DNA of 64,000 nt from assembly GCF_022538115.1 (NCBI RefSeq), contig NZ_JAKZAL010000003.1, positions 310,001 through 374,000 of the forward strand. The letters are read 5' to 3'. The notes below the pieces were generated by a model that was given only the letters and a program-made list of their open reading frames with translations, did not search any database and was not told where the DNA came from. This DNA is from Cognataquiflexum rubidum (GTDB taxonomy: Bacteria > Bacteroidota > Bacteroidia > Cytophagales > Cyclobacteriaceae). This document shows, piece after piece, positions 54,479 through 63,004 of this stretch. Both the position numbers and the translations under genes were made by a program. Every line of letters starts with the position of its first letter. Position 1 is the stretch's first letter.

Positions 54479-55813
54479 TTACTTCAGGCCATATTTTTCC
54501 ATTTTGTTGTAGAGGGTTTTCCTGTCCATCCCAAGGACTTGGGAAGCTTTTGATTTATTGAATCTCACTTCCTTTAAAACCCTATCAATCATTTCTTTTT
54601 CGTGGTTTACCAAATTGCTTTTGTAATCCAAAGCAGGCTCGTGGGATTCAGGATTGATTTCCAATAAATCCTGTGGAAGCAAATCTTTGGTGATTACTTT
54701 ATTGCCACACAACAAAACTGCGCGTCTGACGATATTTTTCAGTTCACGGAGATTTCCGGGCCAGGCATATTCCATAAAAATCTTTTCCACCTCCGCATCA
54801 ATTCCGGTGACATTTCTATCTAACTTCATATTGCTTTGCTGGATAAAATGTGCGGTAAAAAGCTTGATGTCCTCTTTTCTTTTCCGCAAGGGCTGCAGGT
54901 TGATGGTGAATTCATTCAATCTATGGTAAAGGTCCTCTCTGAAATTTCCTTCCTGACTTCCTGACTTCAGTTCATCGTTGGTAGCGGCAATAATCCGAAC
55001 ATCTATTTCTGTTTCTTTATTTGCTCCGATCTTGCGGATTTTCCTTTCTTCGATAGCCCTGAGCAGTTTGATCTGAATGTCATAACCAAGGTTGCCAACC
55101 TCATCCAAGAATATGGTGCCCCCATTTGCCTGCTCAAAATGACCGGTTTTATTGTCCAAAGCTCCGGTAAAAGAACCCTTAACATGACCAAAAAGCTCAC
55201 TTCCTGCAAGTTCTGAAGACAAGGCTCCACAATCAATCGCCACAAAAGGACTGTCTTTGCGATTGGAATTTTGATGGATTTTCTTGGCTATGTATTCTTT
55301 TCCGGTTCCTGTTTCTCCCAAAACCAGCACACTAAGGTCGGTGGGTGCGACAAGGCTGATGAATTCCTCCAATTTGGAGGCGTTGGCGCTGCTCCCTTTG
55401 ACATAGTCCTGTTCTTTTTTTTCAGCAACAGGCAATTGGGGTTTTGATTCAACGGGTCCTGATAAGGCTTCTTTGACAGTGACGAGCAACTCGTCAGGAT
55501 TGATGGGTTTGGTGATGTATTCGAAAGCCCCCATTTTCATCGCCTTTACTGCGATTCTGATATCGGAATAATTCGTAATCAGGATGACATTGATTTCGGG
55601 GTTTTTCTTGATAGATTGCTCCAATAGTTCCAGTCCATTTCCGTCAGGAAGCCGGTAATCCGTAATGATGAGTTGTGGCCAACCGGATTGGAAAATGGGT
55701 ACGGCTTGGGCCAAACTGTTGACTGATTGGACCTCAAGGTTATTTTTTTCTAAAAAATTCCGGATAATCCGGGAATATGTCATGTCATCCTCTATCAAAA
55801 GTACCTTTTGCAT
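54479..55813 (-). CDS. Sigma-54-dependent response regulator (NtrC family)
   Basis: 444 aa from ATG 55813 (MQKVLLIEDD). The receiver has Asp52 in LIITDYRLPDG; the AAA+ domain has Walker A GETGTGKE, the sigma-54 contact loop as GSFTGA (Ser in place of the first Ala), Walker B GGTIFLDEVGN and the sensor ATNDEL; a Fis-type helix-turn-helix ends the protein (NKSKASQVLGMDRKTLYNKM). It opens sigma-54 promoters. Its stop meets the hybrid kinase stop, and a sigma-54 promoter with two upstream sites lies about 620 bp beyond its start, making the small exported gene 55903-56229 a likely target. Confidence 0.94.
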   Translation of the reverse strand: MQKVLLIEDDMTYSRIIRNFLEKNNLEVQSVNSLAQAVPIFQSGWPQLIITDYRLPDGNGLELLEQSIKKNPEINVILITNYSDIRIAVKAMKMGAFEYITKPINPDELLVTVKEALSGPVESKPQLPVAEKKEQDYVKGSSANASKLEEFISLVAPTDLSVLVLGETGTGKEYIAKKIHQNSNRKDSPFVAIDCGALSSELAGSELFGHVKGSFTGALDNKTGHFEQANGGTIFLDEVGNLGYDIQIKLLRAIEERKIRKIGANKETEIDVRIIAATNDELKSGSQEGNFREDLYHRLNEFTINLQPLRKRKEDIKLFTAHFIQQSNMKLDRNVTGIDAEVEKIFMEYAWPGNLRELKNIVRRAVLLCGNKVITKDLLPQDLLEINPESHEPALDYKSNLVNHEKEMIDRVLKEVRFNKSKASQVLGMDRKTLYNKMEKYGLK

Positions 55814-55840
55814 CTCTTTCCGTTCTTCGTTCGACGGGGA

Positions 55841-55879
55841 GTATAACAAAAAAAGCACCAGAATATTTCCGGTGCTTTT
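55841..55879 (-). terminator. Terminator between the activator and the small exported gene
   Basis: Arms AAAAGCACC (55851-55859) and GGTGCTTTT (55871-55879) with an inner GAA/TTC extension. On the minus strand it is followed by TTTTTTTG, so it ends transcription of the 55903-56229 gene before the activator gene. Confidence 0.88.
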
Positions 55880-55902
55880 AAATTTGACAAGTTTAGGATT
55901 GA

Positions 55903-56229
55903 TTAGTCTTCAATCACTTCTCCTAGGGCAGTATATTTTTTGACAAGTTCTTGGCCCTCGTTGTCAAATTTGATAACGAAATGGCTTGCTGCGTCTTCGC
56001 CGCTAACTTTCCAGGCTTCGCTGATTTTCAAAGCTTTCAGAGCTGCGTCTTTTTCAATCGCTTCCTTCACGAGAGCTGGAAGATCGGCAGGATCAACTTT
56101 TACTTTTTCTGATTCCTGAGAAACTTTCATTTCAGTGATTACACTTGAAGCGTTGGTAGAGTTTGCCATCAAAGGAGCAGTTGCCATTCCAATAACAAGC
56201 ATTGCGGGGATAATAAATCGGGTTTTCAT
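55903..56229 (-). CDS. Small exported protein behind a sigma-54 promoter
   Basis: 108-aa protein with a signal peptide (MKTRFIIPAMLVIGMATAPLMA, given by position 1-22) and a mature part of about 85 aa with an alternating helix and strand pattern (ALKISEAWKVSGEDAASHFVIKF). It may be a PepSY-like fold but I do not recognise a family. It is expressed alone: a terminator follows it, and a sigma-54 promoter lies 200 bp upstream with paired activator-like sites. Expected in the periplasm; function unknown. Confidence 0.8.
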   Translation of the reverse strand: MKTRFIIPAMLVIGMATAPLMANSTNASSVITEMKVSQESEKVKVDPADLPALVKEAIEKDAALKALKISEAWKVSGEDAASHFVIKFDNEGQELVKKYTALGEVIED

Positions 56230-56430
56230 AATAATTTGGTTTAGTTAAAATTGATAATTGGTTTTGTTTAATTTTTGGATTGCTATCTCTTGCTTTTGGC
56301 ATGGAAATAGACATCTCTGTTTTTTTTGAATCGTGATTCAGTTTCAAATTTCCAGTGTATTGCTTTCCTGTTGTCAGGATCACTTCGCCGGTTTTGTAGT
56401 TTTTGATTTCCGTTTCATGTTTACCCTATT

Positions 56431-56446
56431 TGCACATGTCGTGCCA
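56431..56446 (-). promoter_or_regulatory. Sigma-54 (-24/-12) promoter
   Basis: On the minus strand the site reads TGGCACGACATGTGCA. It matches the consensus TGGCACGnnnnTTGCA at every fixed position except one (G for the first T of TTGC), with the GG and GC exactly in register. Transcription would begin near 56420 and run to the small exported gene at 56229, leaving a leader of about 190 bases. Confidence 0.75.
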
Positions 56447-56495
56447 AGGGGAAAAAGGCCCTTATTTAATCATAAACAGTGATTCTATTCTTTAA

Positions 56496-56541
56496 AAGTG
56501 GGGAATCATTACACAAAGTGGGGAATTATTCCCCAAACTGA
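56496..56541. promoter_or_regulatory. Tandem activator-binding sites upstream of the sigma-54 promoter
   Basis: GTGGGGAAT occurs at 56499-56507 and 56519-56527, exactly 20 bp apart, each in AAAGTGGGGAATnATT. The second is a full palindrome, GGGGAATTATTCCCC. They lie about 53-95 bp upstream of the -24 element, the normal distance for NtrC-type activators. The regulator at 54479-55813 is the obvious candidate. Confidence 0.7.
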
Positions 56542-56685
56542 GGGTGAAACAATCCTATTTGGTCGGGTGGGGCAGGCTCAAAATGCGGGTCATTCTTAAA
56601 TCCGCTTACCTTTAATTGACTTCTCGAGGTTTAGATCATCTTTGTTTTTAGAATCCAAAAAGTAAAAGGAAGAATAGTATTTGAA

Positions 56686-56918
56686 AATCTGAAATATGTA
56701 TATCCGCCTTCTTACCAGTATAGGATTACTTACAGAATGGTCTCGGCAGGCTCGACCACCGGAATTTATTGATATTGAAGGGGGGTGGTAGAAATGCGGC
56801 AAAGCCGCATTTCTACCACCCCCCTCTGATCTCACGATATCCGTTCACCGAGCTTGCCGAGGTGGAGAAAAATGATATTTGGCTACAGGTATAAAAGCGG
56901 ATATACATAATCTGATAT
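56686..56918. repeat. ~215-bp inverted repeat, MITE-like
   Basis: Three paired blocks share one centre near 56802: TATGTATATCCGC (56695-56707) with its complement at 56897-56909; CTCGGCAGGCTCG (56742-56754) with a 12/13 match at 56849-56861; and perfect 22-base arms at 56779-56800 and 56804-56825 around an AAA loop. AATCTGAAAT at 56686-56695 and AATCTGATAT at 56909-56918 could be a target duplication. No open frame inside looks real. Confidence 0.75.
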
Positions 56919-57075
56919 TTAGGCAAAAGAATACTCAAAAAAATAAAAAATTGGGCCCGTGGTTTTTTCTGTGGGAACCAACAAAATATTATATAAACCG
57001 AACTTTTTTTACTTCCATAAACTTCTAAAAAAGATTTACCTTTACAATTCCAGAAATTACTCGTGTACAAAACCA

Positions 57076-58959
57076 ATGAGTGACCAAATCAAACATGAAT
57101 GTGGTATTGCGATGATCAGGCTTCGAAAGGAGCCACAATACTACATCGAGAAGTACGGTTCGCCGCTATATGCTCCCAACAGGTTGTACGTCCTGATGCA
57201 AAAGCAGATCAACAGAGGTCAAGACGGCGCGGGAGTTGCCAACATCAAGCTTGACACCAAACCCGGCACACGATATATCAGCAGATACCGGTCTATAGAA
57301 CCCCAAGCTGTTAATTATATCTTTGACAAAATCTATAAGAAATATAAGAAAGCCAAAAAACTGGGCGGGAAGAAGGGGATGAACAATGCACAATGGTTGA
57401 AAGAAAATGTCGCATTTTCGGGAGAAGTATGGTTGGGACATCTCAGATACGGCACCCATGGAGAAAACAGTATCGAAACCTGTCACCCGTTTTTGAAGCA
57501 AAATAACTGGAGGAGCCGCAACCTCGTCATGGCAGGTAATTTCAACATGACCAATGTGGAGGAATTGTTCAGCAAATTGGTACAGCTCGGACAGCACCCT
57601 AAAGAAAAAACGGATACCGTTACCGTCATGGAAAAAGTCGGTCACTTTTTGGACGAAGAAAACCAGCGGATTTTTGACAAATACAAGCACCAATATTCCA
57701 ATGAACAGATTACTGCCGTCATAGAAAATGAAATCGATGTGGCACGGATACTCAAAAGGTCCTGCAGGGATTTTGACGGGGGATATGCGATGGCGGGAAT
57801 CATCGGCAACGGTTCAAGTTTTGTCGTCCGCGATCCTTCAGGAATCCGTCCTGCTTATTATTATGCAGATGAGGAAATAGTGGTAGTAGCCTCCGAAAAG
57901 CCTGCCATCAAATCCGCATTCAATGTAGATTACAAGCAGATCAAAGAAATCAAACCAGGCCATGCCTTGGTGATCAATAAAGACGGTTCCTACGCAGAGC
58001 ATGAAATCCTTCCTGCAAGAGAAAAGAAATCCTGCAGTTTTGAAAGGATTTATTTCTCAAGAGGAACTGACCCGGATATTTACAGAGAAAGAAAAGCACT
58101 TGGCCGCGCACTTGTGCCACAGGTCTTGAAAGCCATAGATTTTGACCTCAAAAACACCGTATTTTCCTACATCCCAAATACTGCGGAAACAGCCTTTTTG
58201 GGCATGATCGAAGGACTCGAGGATTACCTGAGTGCCAAAAGGAGAGAAGTGCTCCTGGAAGGGAAGCCTCATTTGGAGGATCTGGAGGAGCTTCTCAACT
58301 TCCGTCCAAGGGTAGAAAAACTCGTCAGCAAGGATGTCAAATTGAGGACTTTTATTACCAATGATTCCGACAGGGATGCCATGGTGGCCAATGTTTATGA
58401 CACCACTTACGAAGTCGTCAGGGCGGGACTTGATACTTTGGTGGTCATCGATGACAGTATTGTGAGAGGGACTACTTTGGAAAAAAGCATATTGACCACA
58501 TTGGACAAACTCAATCCCAAGCGGATTATCATCGTCTCTTCGGCTCCTCAGATCCGTTTCCCGGACTGCTACGGTATTGACATGTCAAAGCTAAGAGAGT
58601 TTATCGCCTTCCGTGCGACAGTGGAATTGCTGAAAGACAAAAGTATGAGCTATTTGTTGGATGAGGTCTATGAGAAGTGCAATACCAATCAGATTTTGAC
58701 AGAAAACTATGTAAAGGCACTTTATGAGCCATTTACCGATCAGGAAATTTCAGATAAAGTAGCCGATATCATTACCACTGACGACATCCATGCAGAGGTA
58801 AAAGTCATCTATCAAACTGTTGACAATTTACATAAATGCATCCCGGACCATTCAGGAGATTGGTATTTTACAGGCGACTTCCCGACTTCAGGAGGAATGC
58901 GGGTTGTGAACAGGGCTTTTGCCAATTACATGGAAGGAAAAGTGGTCAGGGCATACTGA
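57076..58959 (+). CDS. purF: Amidophosphoribosyltransferase, long form
   Basis: Class II glutamine amidotransferase that makes phosphoribosylamine from PRPP, first step of purine synthesis. It is 627 aa from ATG 57076 (MSDQIKHECGIAM); Cys9 would be the glutaminase nucleophile after removal of a short propeptide. Other motifs are GEVWLGHLRYGTHG, RDPSGIRPAYYYAD and the PRPP loop VVIDDSIVRGTTLEKS. Standard PurF is 470-510 aa; the extra ~120 residues include inserts after residue 80 and a long C-terminus. Such long forms are known in Bacteroidota, and a second shorter PurF may exist elsewhere. Confidence 0.9.
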   Translation: MSDQIKHECGIAMIRLRKEPQYYIEKYGSPLYAPNRLYVLMQKQINRGQDGAGVANIKLDTKPGTRYISRYRSIEPQAVNYIFDKIYKKYKKAKKLGGKKGMNNAQWLKENVAFSGEVWLGHLRYGTHGENSIETCHPFLKQNNWRSRNLVMAGNFNMTNVEELFSKLVQLGQHPKEKTDTVTVMEKVGHFLDEENQRIFDKYKHQYSNEQITAVIENEIDVARILKRSCRDFDGGYAMAGIIGNGSSFVVRDPSGIRPAYYYADEEIVVVASEKPAIKSAFNVDYKQIKEIKPGHALVINKDGSYAEHEILPAREKKSCSFERIYFSRGTDPDIYRERKALGRALVPQVLKAIDFDLKNTVFSYIPNTAETAFLGMIEGLEDYLSAKRREVLLEGKPHLEDLEELLNFRPRVEKLVSKDVKLRTFITNDSDRDAMVANVYDTTYEVVRAGLDTLVVIDDSIVRGTTLEKSILTTLDKLNPKRIIIVSSAPQIRFPDCYGIDMSKLREFIAFRATVELLKDKSMSYLLDEVYEKCNTNQILTENYVKALYEPFTDQEISDKVADIITTDDIHAEVKVIYQTVDNLHKCIPDHSGDWYFTGDFPTSGGMRVVNRAFANYMEGKVVRAY

Positions 58960-59063
58960 TCTTTACCAATATTTAATCCAATGACCAAACTTCAAGTCCC
59001 CAAAGCACTTGTTTTTGGTCATTGTTTGTTTAATTAAAATTCATCTTTATCAAACCCGTAATC

Positions 59064-60116
59064 ATGGAAGTCAATGTACCCTTGTTAAAACAGATTTGTG
59101 AAATTGCCGGTGCTCCGGGATTTGAAAAAAGAATCAGAGATTTGGTCATCGAATTGGTGACCCCTCTTGCAGACGAGGTCAGGACGGACAACATGGGCAG
59201 CGTCATAGCCATCAAAAAATCCAAGAAAAATCCCGATTCCAAAAGAGTGATGGTGGCTGCACATATGGATGAAATCGGATTTATCGTCACCCATATTGAT
59301 GACAAAGGATTTGTGAGATTCCATGTTTTGGGAGGTTTTGACCCCAAGACCCTGACCGCACAGCGGGTAATCATCCACGGCAAAAAGGATTTGGTGGGTG
59401 TCATGGGTAGTAAACCCATCCATGTCATGACCGCTGACGAAAAGAATAAACTGCCTCAGATCACTGACTTTTTTATAGACTTGGGCATGGGCAAAGAGGA
59501 AGTGGAGAAGTACGTGACCATAGGAAATCCCATCACGAGAGACAGGGAATTGATAGAAATGGGTGCCTGTGTCAACTGCAAATCCATTGACAACAGGGTT
59601 GCGGTTTTTATTCTTTTGGAGACCTTGAGGGTATTGGACAATCCGGCCTATGACGTGTATGCCACTTTTACCGTGCAGGAAGAAGTAGGTATCCGTGGCG
59701 CAAATGTTGCCGCACATGGGATCAATCCTGATTTTGGGATAGCATTGGATACAACCATAGCCTTTGATGTACCGGGAGCCCAACCTCACGAAAAAGTCAC
59801 CGAATTGGGTAAAGGAACTGCCATCAAAATCATGGATGCTTCGACCATCTGCGATTATAGGATGGTGGCTTTTATGAAGCATACTGCCGATCAGCATCAG
59901 ATTAAATGGCAACCTGAAATCCTAACTGCAGGAGGTACAGATACCGCCGGAGTGCAGCGTATGGGCAAGCAGGGGGCTATCGCCGGTGCGATTTCCATAC
60001 CGACACGTCACCTGCATCAGGTCATCGAAATGGCCCACAAAGAAGACATCTCCAACAGTATCCAACTTCTGAAGGCTTGTTTGGAGGACATCGATAGCTT
60101 TGATTGGAGTCATTGA
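59064..60116 (+). CDS. M42-family metallo-aminopeptidase
   Basis: 350-aa cytosolic aminopeptidase of the M42 (glutamyl aminopeptidase/deblocking, FrvX-type) family. It has VMVAAHMDEIGFIVTHI with the first metal His and Asp, GACVNCKSIDNRVAV, TVQEEVGIRGANVAA with the catalytic Glu and metal Glu, and PTRHLHQVIEM with the last metal His. It forms tetrahedral dodecamers in other bacteria and degrades peptides. It follows purF by 104 bp, with its own terminator downstream. Confidence 0.93.
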   Translation: MEVNVPLLKQICEIAGAPGFEKRIRDLVIELVTPLADEVRTDNMGSVIAIKKSKKNPDSKRVMVAAHMDEIGFIVTHIDDKGFVRFHVLGGFDPKTLTAQRVIIHGKKDLVGVMGSKPIHVMTADEKNKLPQITDFFIDLGMGKEEVEKYVTIGNPITRDRELIEMGACVNCKSIDNRVAVFILLETLRVLDNPAYDVYATFTVQEEVGIRGANVAAHGINPDFGIALDTTIAFDVPGAQPHEKVTELGKGTAIKIMDASTICDYRMVAFMKHTADQHQIKWQPEILTAGGTDTAGVQRMGKQGAIAGAISIPTRHLHQVIEMAHKEDISNSIQLLKACLEDIDSFDWSH

Positions 60117-60147
60117 GAAGGTAAAACATAAAATGAATTTCCATTCC

Positions 60148-60178
60148 GAGGTCTGATTTTTCAGACCTCTTTTTTTTT
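60148..60178 (+). terminator. Terminator after the M42 peptidase
   Basis: Arms GAGGTCTGA and TCAGACCTC (60148-60156, 60161-60169) around TTTT, followed by nine T. 31 bp past the stop codon. Confidence 0.95.
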
Positions 60179-60265
60179 GTAAAAAAATTAAATGTTTGTA
60201 CACAATTATGCCAGTAGATTGGGTATCCATTTAAATTTTTGTCTGCAGACTGAAATATCCGGTAC

Positions 60266-60320
60266 ATCCCTGCCCGACGACAGGCGGGGGTCTTCCGACT
60301 TCCTCCCGATAGCGGGATCC
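60266..60320. repeat. Two GC-rich hairpins in the gap before gpx
   Basis: CCTGCCCGACGACAGGCGGG at 60269-60288 folds through CCCG/CGGG or CCTG/CAGG. TCCCGATAGCGGGA at 60304-60317 is a second small hairpin. They stand out from the AT-rich gap (60179-60495) and resemble dispersed intergenic elements known to me from related genomes. No gene is present. Confidence 0.6.
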
Positions 60321-60432
60321 GTCCCCATGAAGAAGAATTTAGCATTACTGGCAAAGAAGCGTATATCTATGAAAAATTATTCTCTTTCATTCAAAAACAA
60401 AATCTAAGGATTTAGATTATAATAAGTCACAA

Positions 60433-60473
60433 GCGATATAAATTAAGACTATATTTGTATCGCGCACGATATA
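60433..60473 (+). promoter_or_regulatory. gpx promoter with overlapping palindrome (candidate OhrR operator)
   Basis: TATATTTG at 60450-60457 is a consensus Bacteroidota -7 box. It is immediately followed by the palindrome TATCGCGCACGATA (60458-60471), which would cover the transcription start. A further half-site GCGATATA lies at 60433-60440. The arrangement suits a repressor; the OhrR-type gene at 63005 is the natural candidate. Confidence 0.6.
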
Positions 60474-60495
60474 ATATGAATTAACAATACGATTT

Positions 60496-60978
60496 ATGAA
60501 AAACAGGTTTTATGATTTTTCTGCCAATAACCTTCAGGGTAAAGAAGTATCCATGTCAGAGTTCAAAGGAAAGACGGTTCTGGTGGTCAATACCGCCAGC
60601 CAATGCGGTCTGACTCCACAATATGAAGGCTTGGAAAAACTCAACCAAAAGTACAAAGACAAAGGCTTGGTCATCCTGGGATTTCCCTGCAACCAATTCG
60701 GCAATCAGGAACCCGGGGATTCAAAGGACATTGCAGAAGGATGTCTTCTGAATTATGGAGTAAGCTTCCCCATGTTTTCCAAAATAGAAGTCAACGGAAA
60801 GAATGCCCATCCAGTATTCAAATACCTCAAACATGAATTGGGTGGAATATTTGGGTCAAGTATCAAGTGGAACTTTACCAAATTTCTGGTAGATGCAAAT
60901 GGGAAACCCGTCAAGAGATTTTCTCCCATCACCAAGCCCGCAGAAATTGATAAATACCTTAGGAAAATTTTAAAGTAA
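60496..60978 (+). CDS. Glutathione peroxidase-like thiol peroxidase
   Basis: 160-aa peroxidase of the GPx family, probably thioredoxin-dependent as in other bacteria. The active-site Cys37 is in [12 protein letters not shown] (Cys instead of selenocysteine), Gln67 in [13 protein letters not shown], and the Trp in [10 protein letters not shown]. Cys65 in FPCNQF could be the resolving residue. No signal peptide. It heads a plus-strand series with an old yellow enzyme and a DoxX-like gene, behind a palindrome-bearing promoter. Confidence 0.95.
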   Translation: MKNRFYDFSANNLQGKEVSMSEFKGKTVLVVNTASQCGLTPQYEGLEKLNQKYKDKGLVILGFPCNQFGNQEPGDSKDIAEGCLLNYGVSFPMFSKIEVNGKNAHPVFKYLKHELGGIFGSSIKWNFTKFLVDANGKPVKRFSPITKPAEIDKYLRKILK

Positions 60979-61009
60979 TCACACCGTTTTTATTTCTTCC
61001 CCTCCAATA

Positions 61010-62248
61010 ATGCCTGAAAATCCATTAAACCGTCCATTTACTCTTCCAAATGGAGTCCTGATCAAAAACAGACTTTTCAAATCCGCCATGAGTGAAGGAC
61101 TCGGCAATAAGGATGGTTCTCCCAAGCCAATGCTCGATCTCCTTTATCGTAAATGGGCGGATGGAGGAATTGGTCTATGTGTCACGGGAAATGTCATGAT
61201 TGACAGAGGGGCACTTGGCGAACCGGGAAATGTGGTGATCGAAGATACCTCAGGATTGGAAGGGTTGAAAACCTGGGCCAAAAACGCCACTGCCAACGGG
61301 ACACATTGCTGGGTTCAATTGAACCATCCCGGAAAGCAGGCACCCAAGGGACTGAACAAAGAGACAGTTTCTCCTTCGGCTATTCCTTTTAGGAAGGACA
61401 TGCAGTCTTTTTTCAATACCCCGAGGGAACTGACCGATGCGGAAATCCAGGACCTGATCAAAAGGTTCTCCTTTGCAGCGAAAATGGTAAAGGAAGCTGG
61501 GTTTTCGGGGGTTCAGATTCATGGTGCCCATGGGTATTTGGTCAGTCAGTTTCTTTCTCCCCATCATAATCAGCGAACTGATAAGTGGGGAGGTGACCCA
61601 GACAGACGCAGAAGGTTTGTATTGGAAGTCTATCAGGCCATGCGGGATGCTGTCGGAATTGATTTTCCAATCGGAATCAAACTCAATTCGGCTGATTTTC
61701 AACGAGGGGGTTTTACGGATGAGGAATCTTTAGAAACCATTAAGGCATTGGAATCGGTAGGCATTGACCTGATAGAAATATCCGGCGGTACCTACGAAGC
61801 CCCTGCGATGATGGGAACCAAATGGAAGGAAAGCACCCAAAAAAGGGAAGCCTATTTTATGGATTTTGCGGACAAAGCAAGAAAGGCAGTCAAACTACCT
61901 TTGGTAGTAACAGGTGGGTTTAAAAGCTATGAAGGTATGGCAGATGCCATTCAATCAGGAAATGTGGATTTTGTAGGTTTGGCAAGGTTAATCGCCGTAG
62001 AACCGGATGCACCTCTCAGGCTCCTGAATGGACAATCTCCCAAAATATCTATCCAACCAATTAAAACCGGAATCGGACCCATAGACAAAATGGGCGTGAT
62101 GGAGACTGTGTGGTACCGCGAACAACTGGAAAGAATGGGCAAAGGAATGGAACCAAAGCCAAACTTAGCCGCCTTTGTCGTATTTCTGAAATTCGTTTAT
62201 AAACTGATATTCAAAAGAAAAGGGGCACTTAAGGAAAGAGCATCCTGA
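61010..62248 (+). CDS. NADH:flavin oxidoreductase (old yellow enzyme family)
   Basis: 412-aa FMN enzyme with a TIM barrel only; the long FAD domain of 2,4-dienoyl-CoA reductase is absent. Motifs include LPNGVLIKNRLFKSAMSEG at the N-terminus, CWVQLNHPGKQAP, GFSGVQIHGAHGYLVSQFLSPHHN with the His pair (positions ~165-188), and VVTGGFKS. It reduces activated alkenes or quinones in related bacteria. It starts 31 bp after gpx, so probably in the same transcript. The C-terminus (FKLIFKRK region) is basic. Confidence 0.93.
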   Translation: MPENPLNRPFTLPNGVLIKNRLFKSAMSEGLGNKDGSPKPMLDLLYRKWADGGIGLCVTGNVMIDRGALGEPGNVVIEDTSGLEGLKTWAKNATANGTHCWVQLNHPGKQAPKGLNKETVSPSAIPFRKDMQSFFNTPRELTDAEIQDLIKRFSFAAKMVKEAGFSGVQIHGAHGYLVSQFLSPHHNQRTDKWGGDPDRRRRFVLEVYQAMRDAVGIDFPIGIKLNSADFQRGGFTDEESLETIKALESVGIDLIEISGGTYEAPAMMGTKWKESTQKREAYFMDFADKARKAVKLPLVVTGGFKSYEGMADAIQSGNVDFVGLARLIAVEPDAPLRLLNGQSPKISIQPIKTGIGPIDKMGVMETVWYREQLERMGKGMEPKPNLAAFVVFLKFVYKLIFKRKGALKERAS

Positions 62249-62280
62249 TTTTTATTTTCAATCTAAAATCTTCAATAATT

Positions 62281-62718
62281 ATGGAATCAATTTTCAATCC
62301 CACCATTCAGCCCAAAACCAACATCGGACAGATTATCGTCAGGGTCCTGCTAGGCAGTTTTTTGCTTTTTGCAGGTATCAGCCATCTTTCCTTTAATCGG
62401 GCAGAATTTTTGGCGCAGGTACCGCCTTGGGTTCCCATGGATCCGGACCTAGTTGTAATCCTGTCAGGAATAGTGGAAATCCTCCTTGGAGCATCTTTGC
62501 TTTTCCTTGCCTCCAAAAGGGCGCAAGTCGGTTGGGTGGTAGCGCTGTTCTTCGTACTGATTTTTCCGGGCAACGTTTCGCAGTATCTCAATGGGATTGA
62601 CGCCTTTGGGTTGGATACTGACCGCGCACGGTTTATCCGTTTGTTTTTCCAGCCGGTCCTGATAGTCATGGCATTGTGGTCCACAGGCGCTTGGCAGGCT
62701 TGGAGAAACAAAAATTAG
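62281..62718 (+). CDS. DoxX-like membrane protein
   Basis: 145-aa membrane protein with four helices, of the DoxX/DoxD-like group: QIIVRVLLGSFLLFAGISHLSF, LVVILSGIVEILLGASLLFLA, VGWVVALFFVLIFPGNVSQYL (positions ~17-38, 58-78, 82-102) and a C-terminal helix. The family often accompanies redox or thiol-stress genes. It follows the old yellow enzyme gene by 32 bp and likely belongs to that operon. Confidence 0.85.
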   Translation: MESIFNPTIQPKTNIGQIIVRVLLGSFLLFAGISHLSFNRAEFLAQVPPWVPMDPDLVVILSGIVEILLGASLLFLASKRAQVGWVVALFFVLIFPGNVSQYLNGIDAFGLDTDRARFIRLFFQPVLIVMALWSTGAWQAWRNKN

Positions 62719-63004
62719 AAGAGTGAATTGATTTATATGCGATTCCTTTGCTTGTTAATTAATTGTAAACCAAGCTTATTAAGATATTCATTGATATTAG
62801 AAATTGATAGATATTGATAGATATTGATGAAGTAACCAATGGTTATTTGGTTAGACATTTCTTCTCAAAAGGAAATAATCAATGCCCGACGGAATATATG
62901 TATCAACTAATATCTAGTATCAATCAATATCGATTTAAACATCAATTTCCATTGGATTAGGATAATGTTGATTAAGTGATAAGACGTTCGATAATTTAAA
63001 TGAA
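62719..63004. repeat. AT-rich repeat gap before the MarR gene
   Basis: A short tandem tract based on ATATTGATAG lies at about 62790-62830. TATCAACTAATATCTA at 62901-62916 is identical to 24590-24605, within a stretch of ATATCAAxxAATATC units. No gene is visible. Confidence 0.75.
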
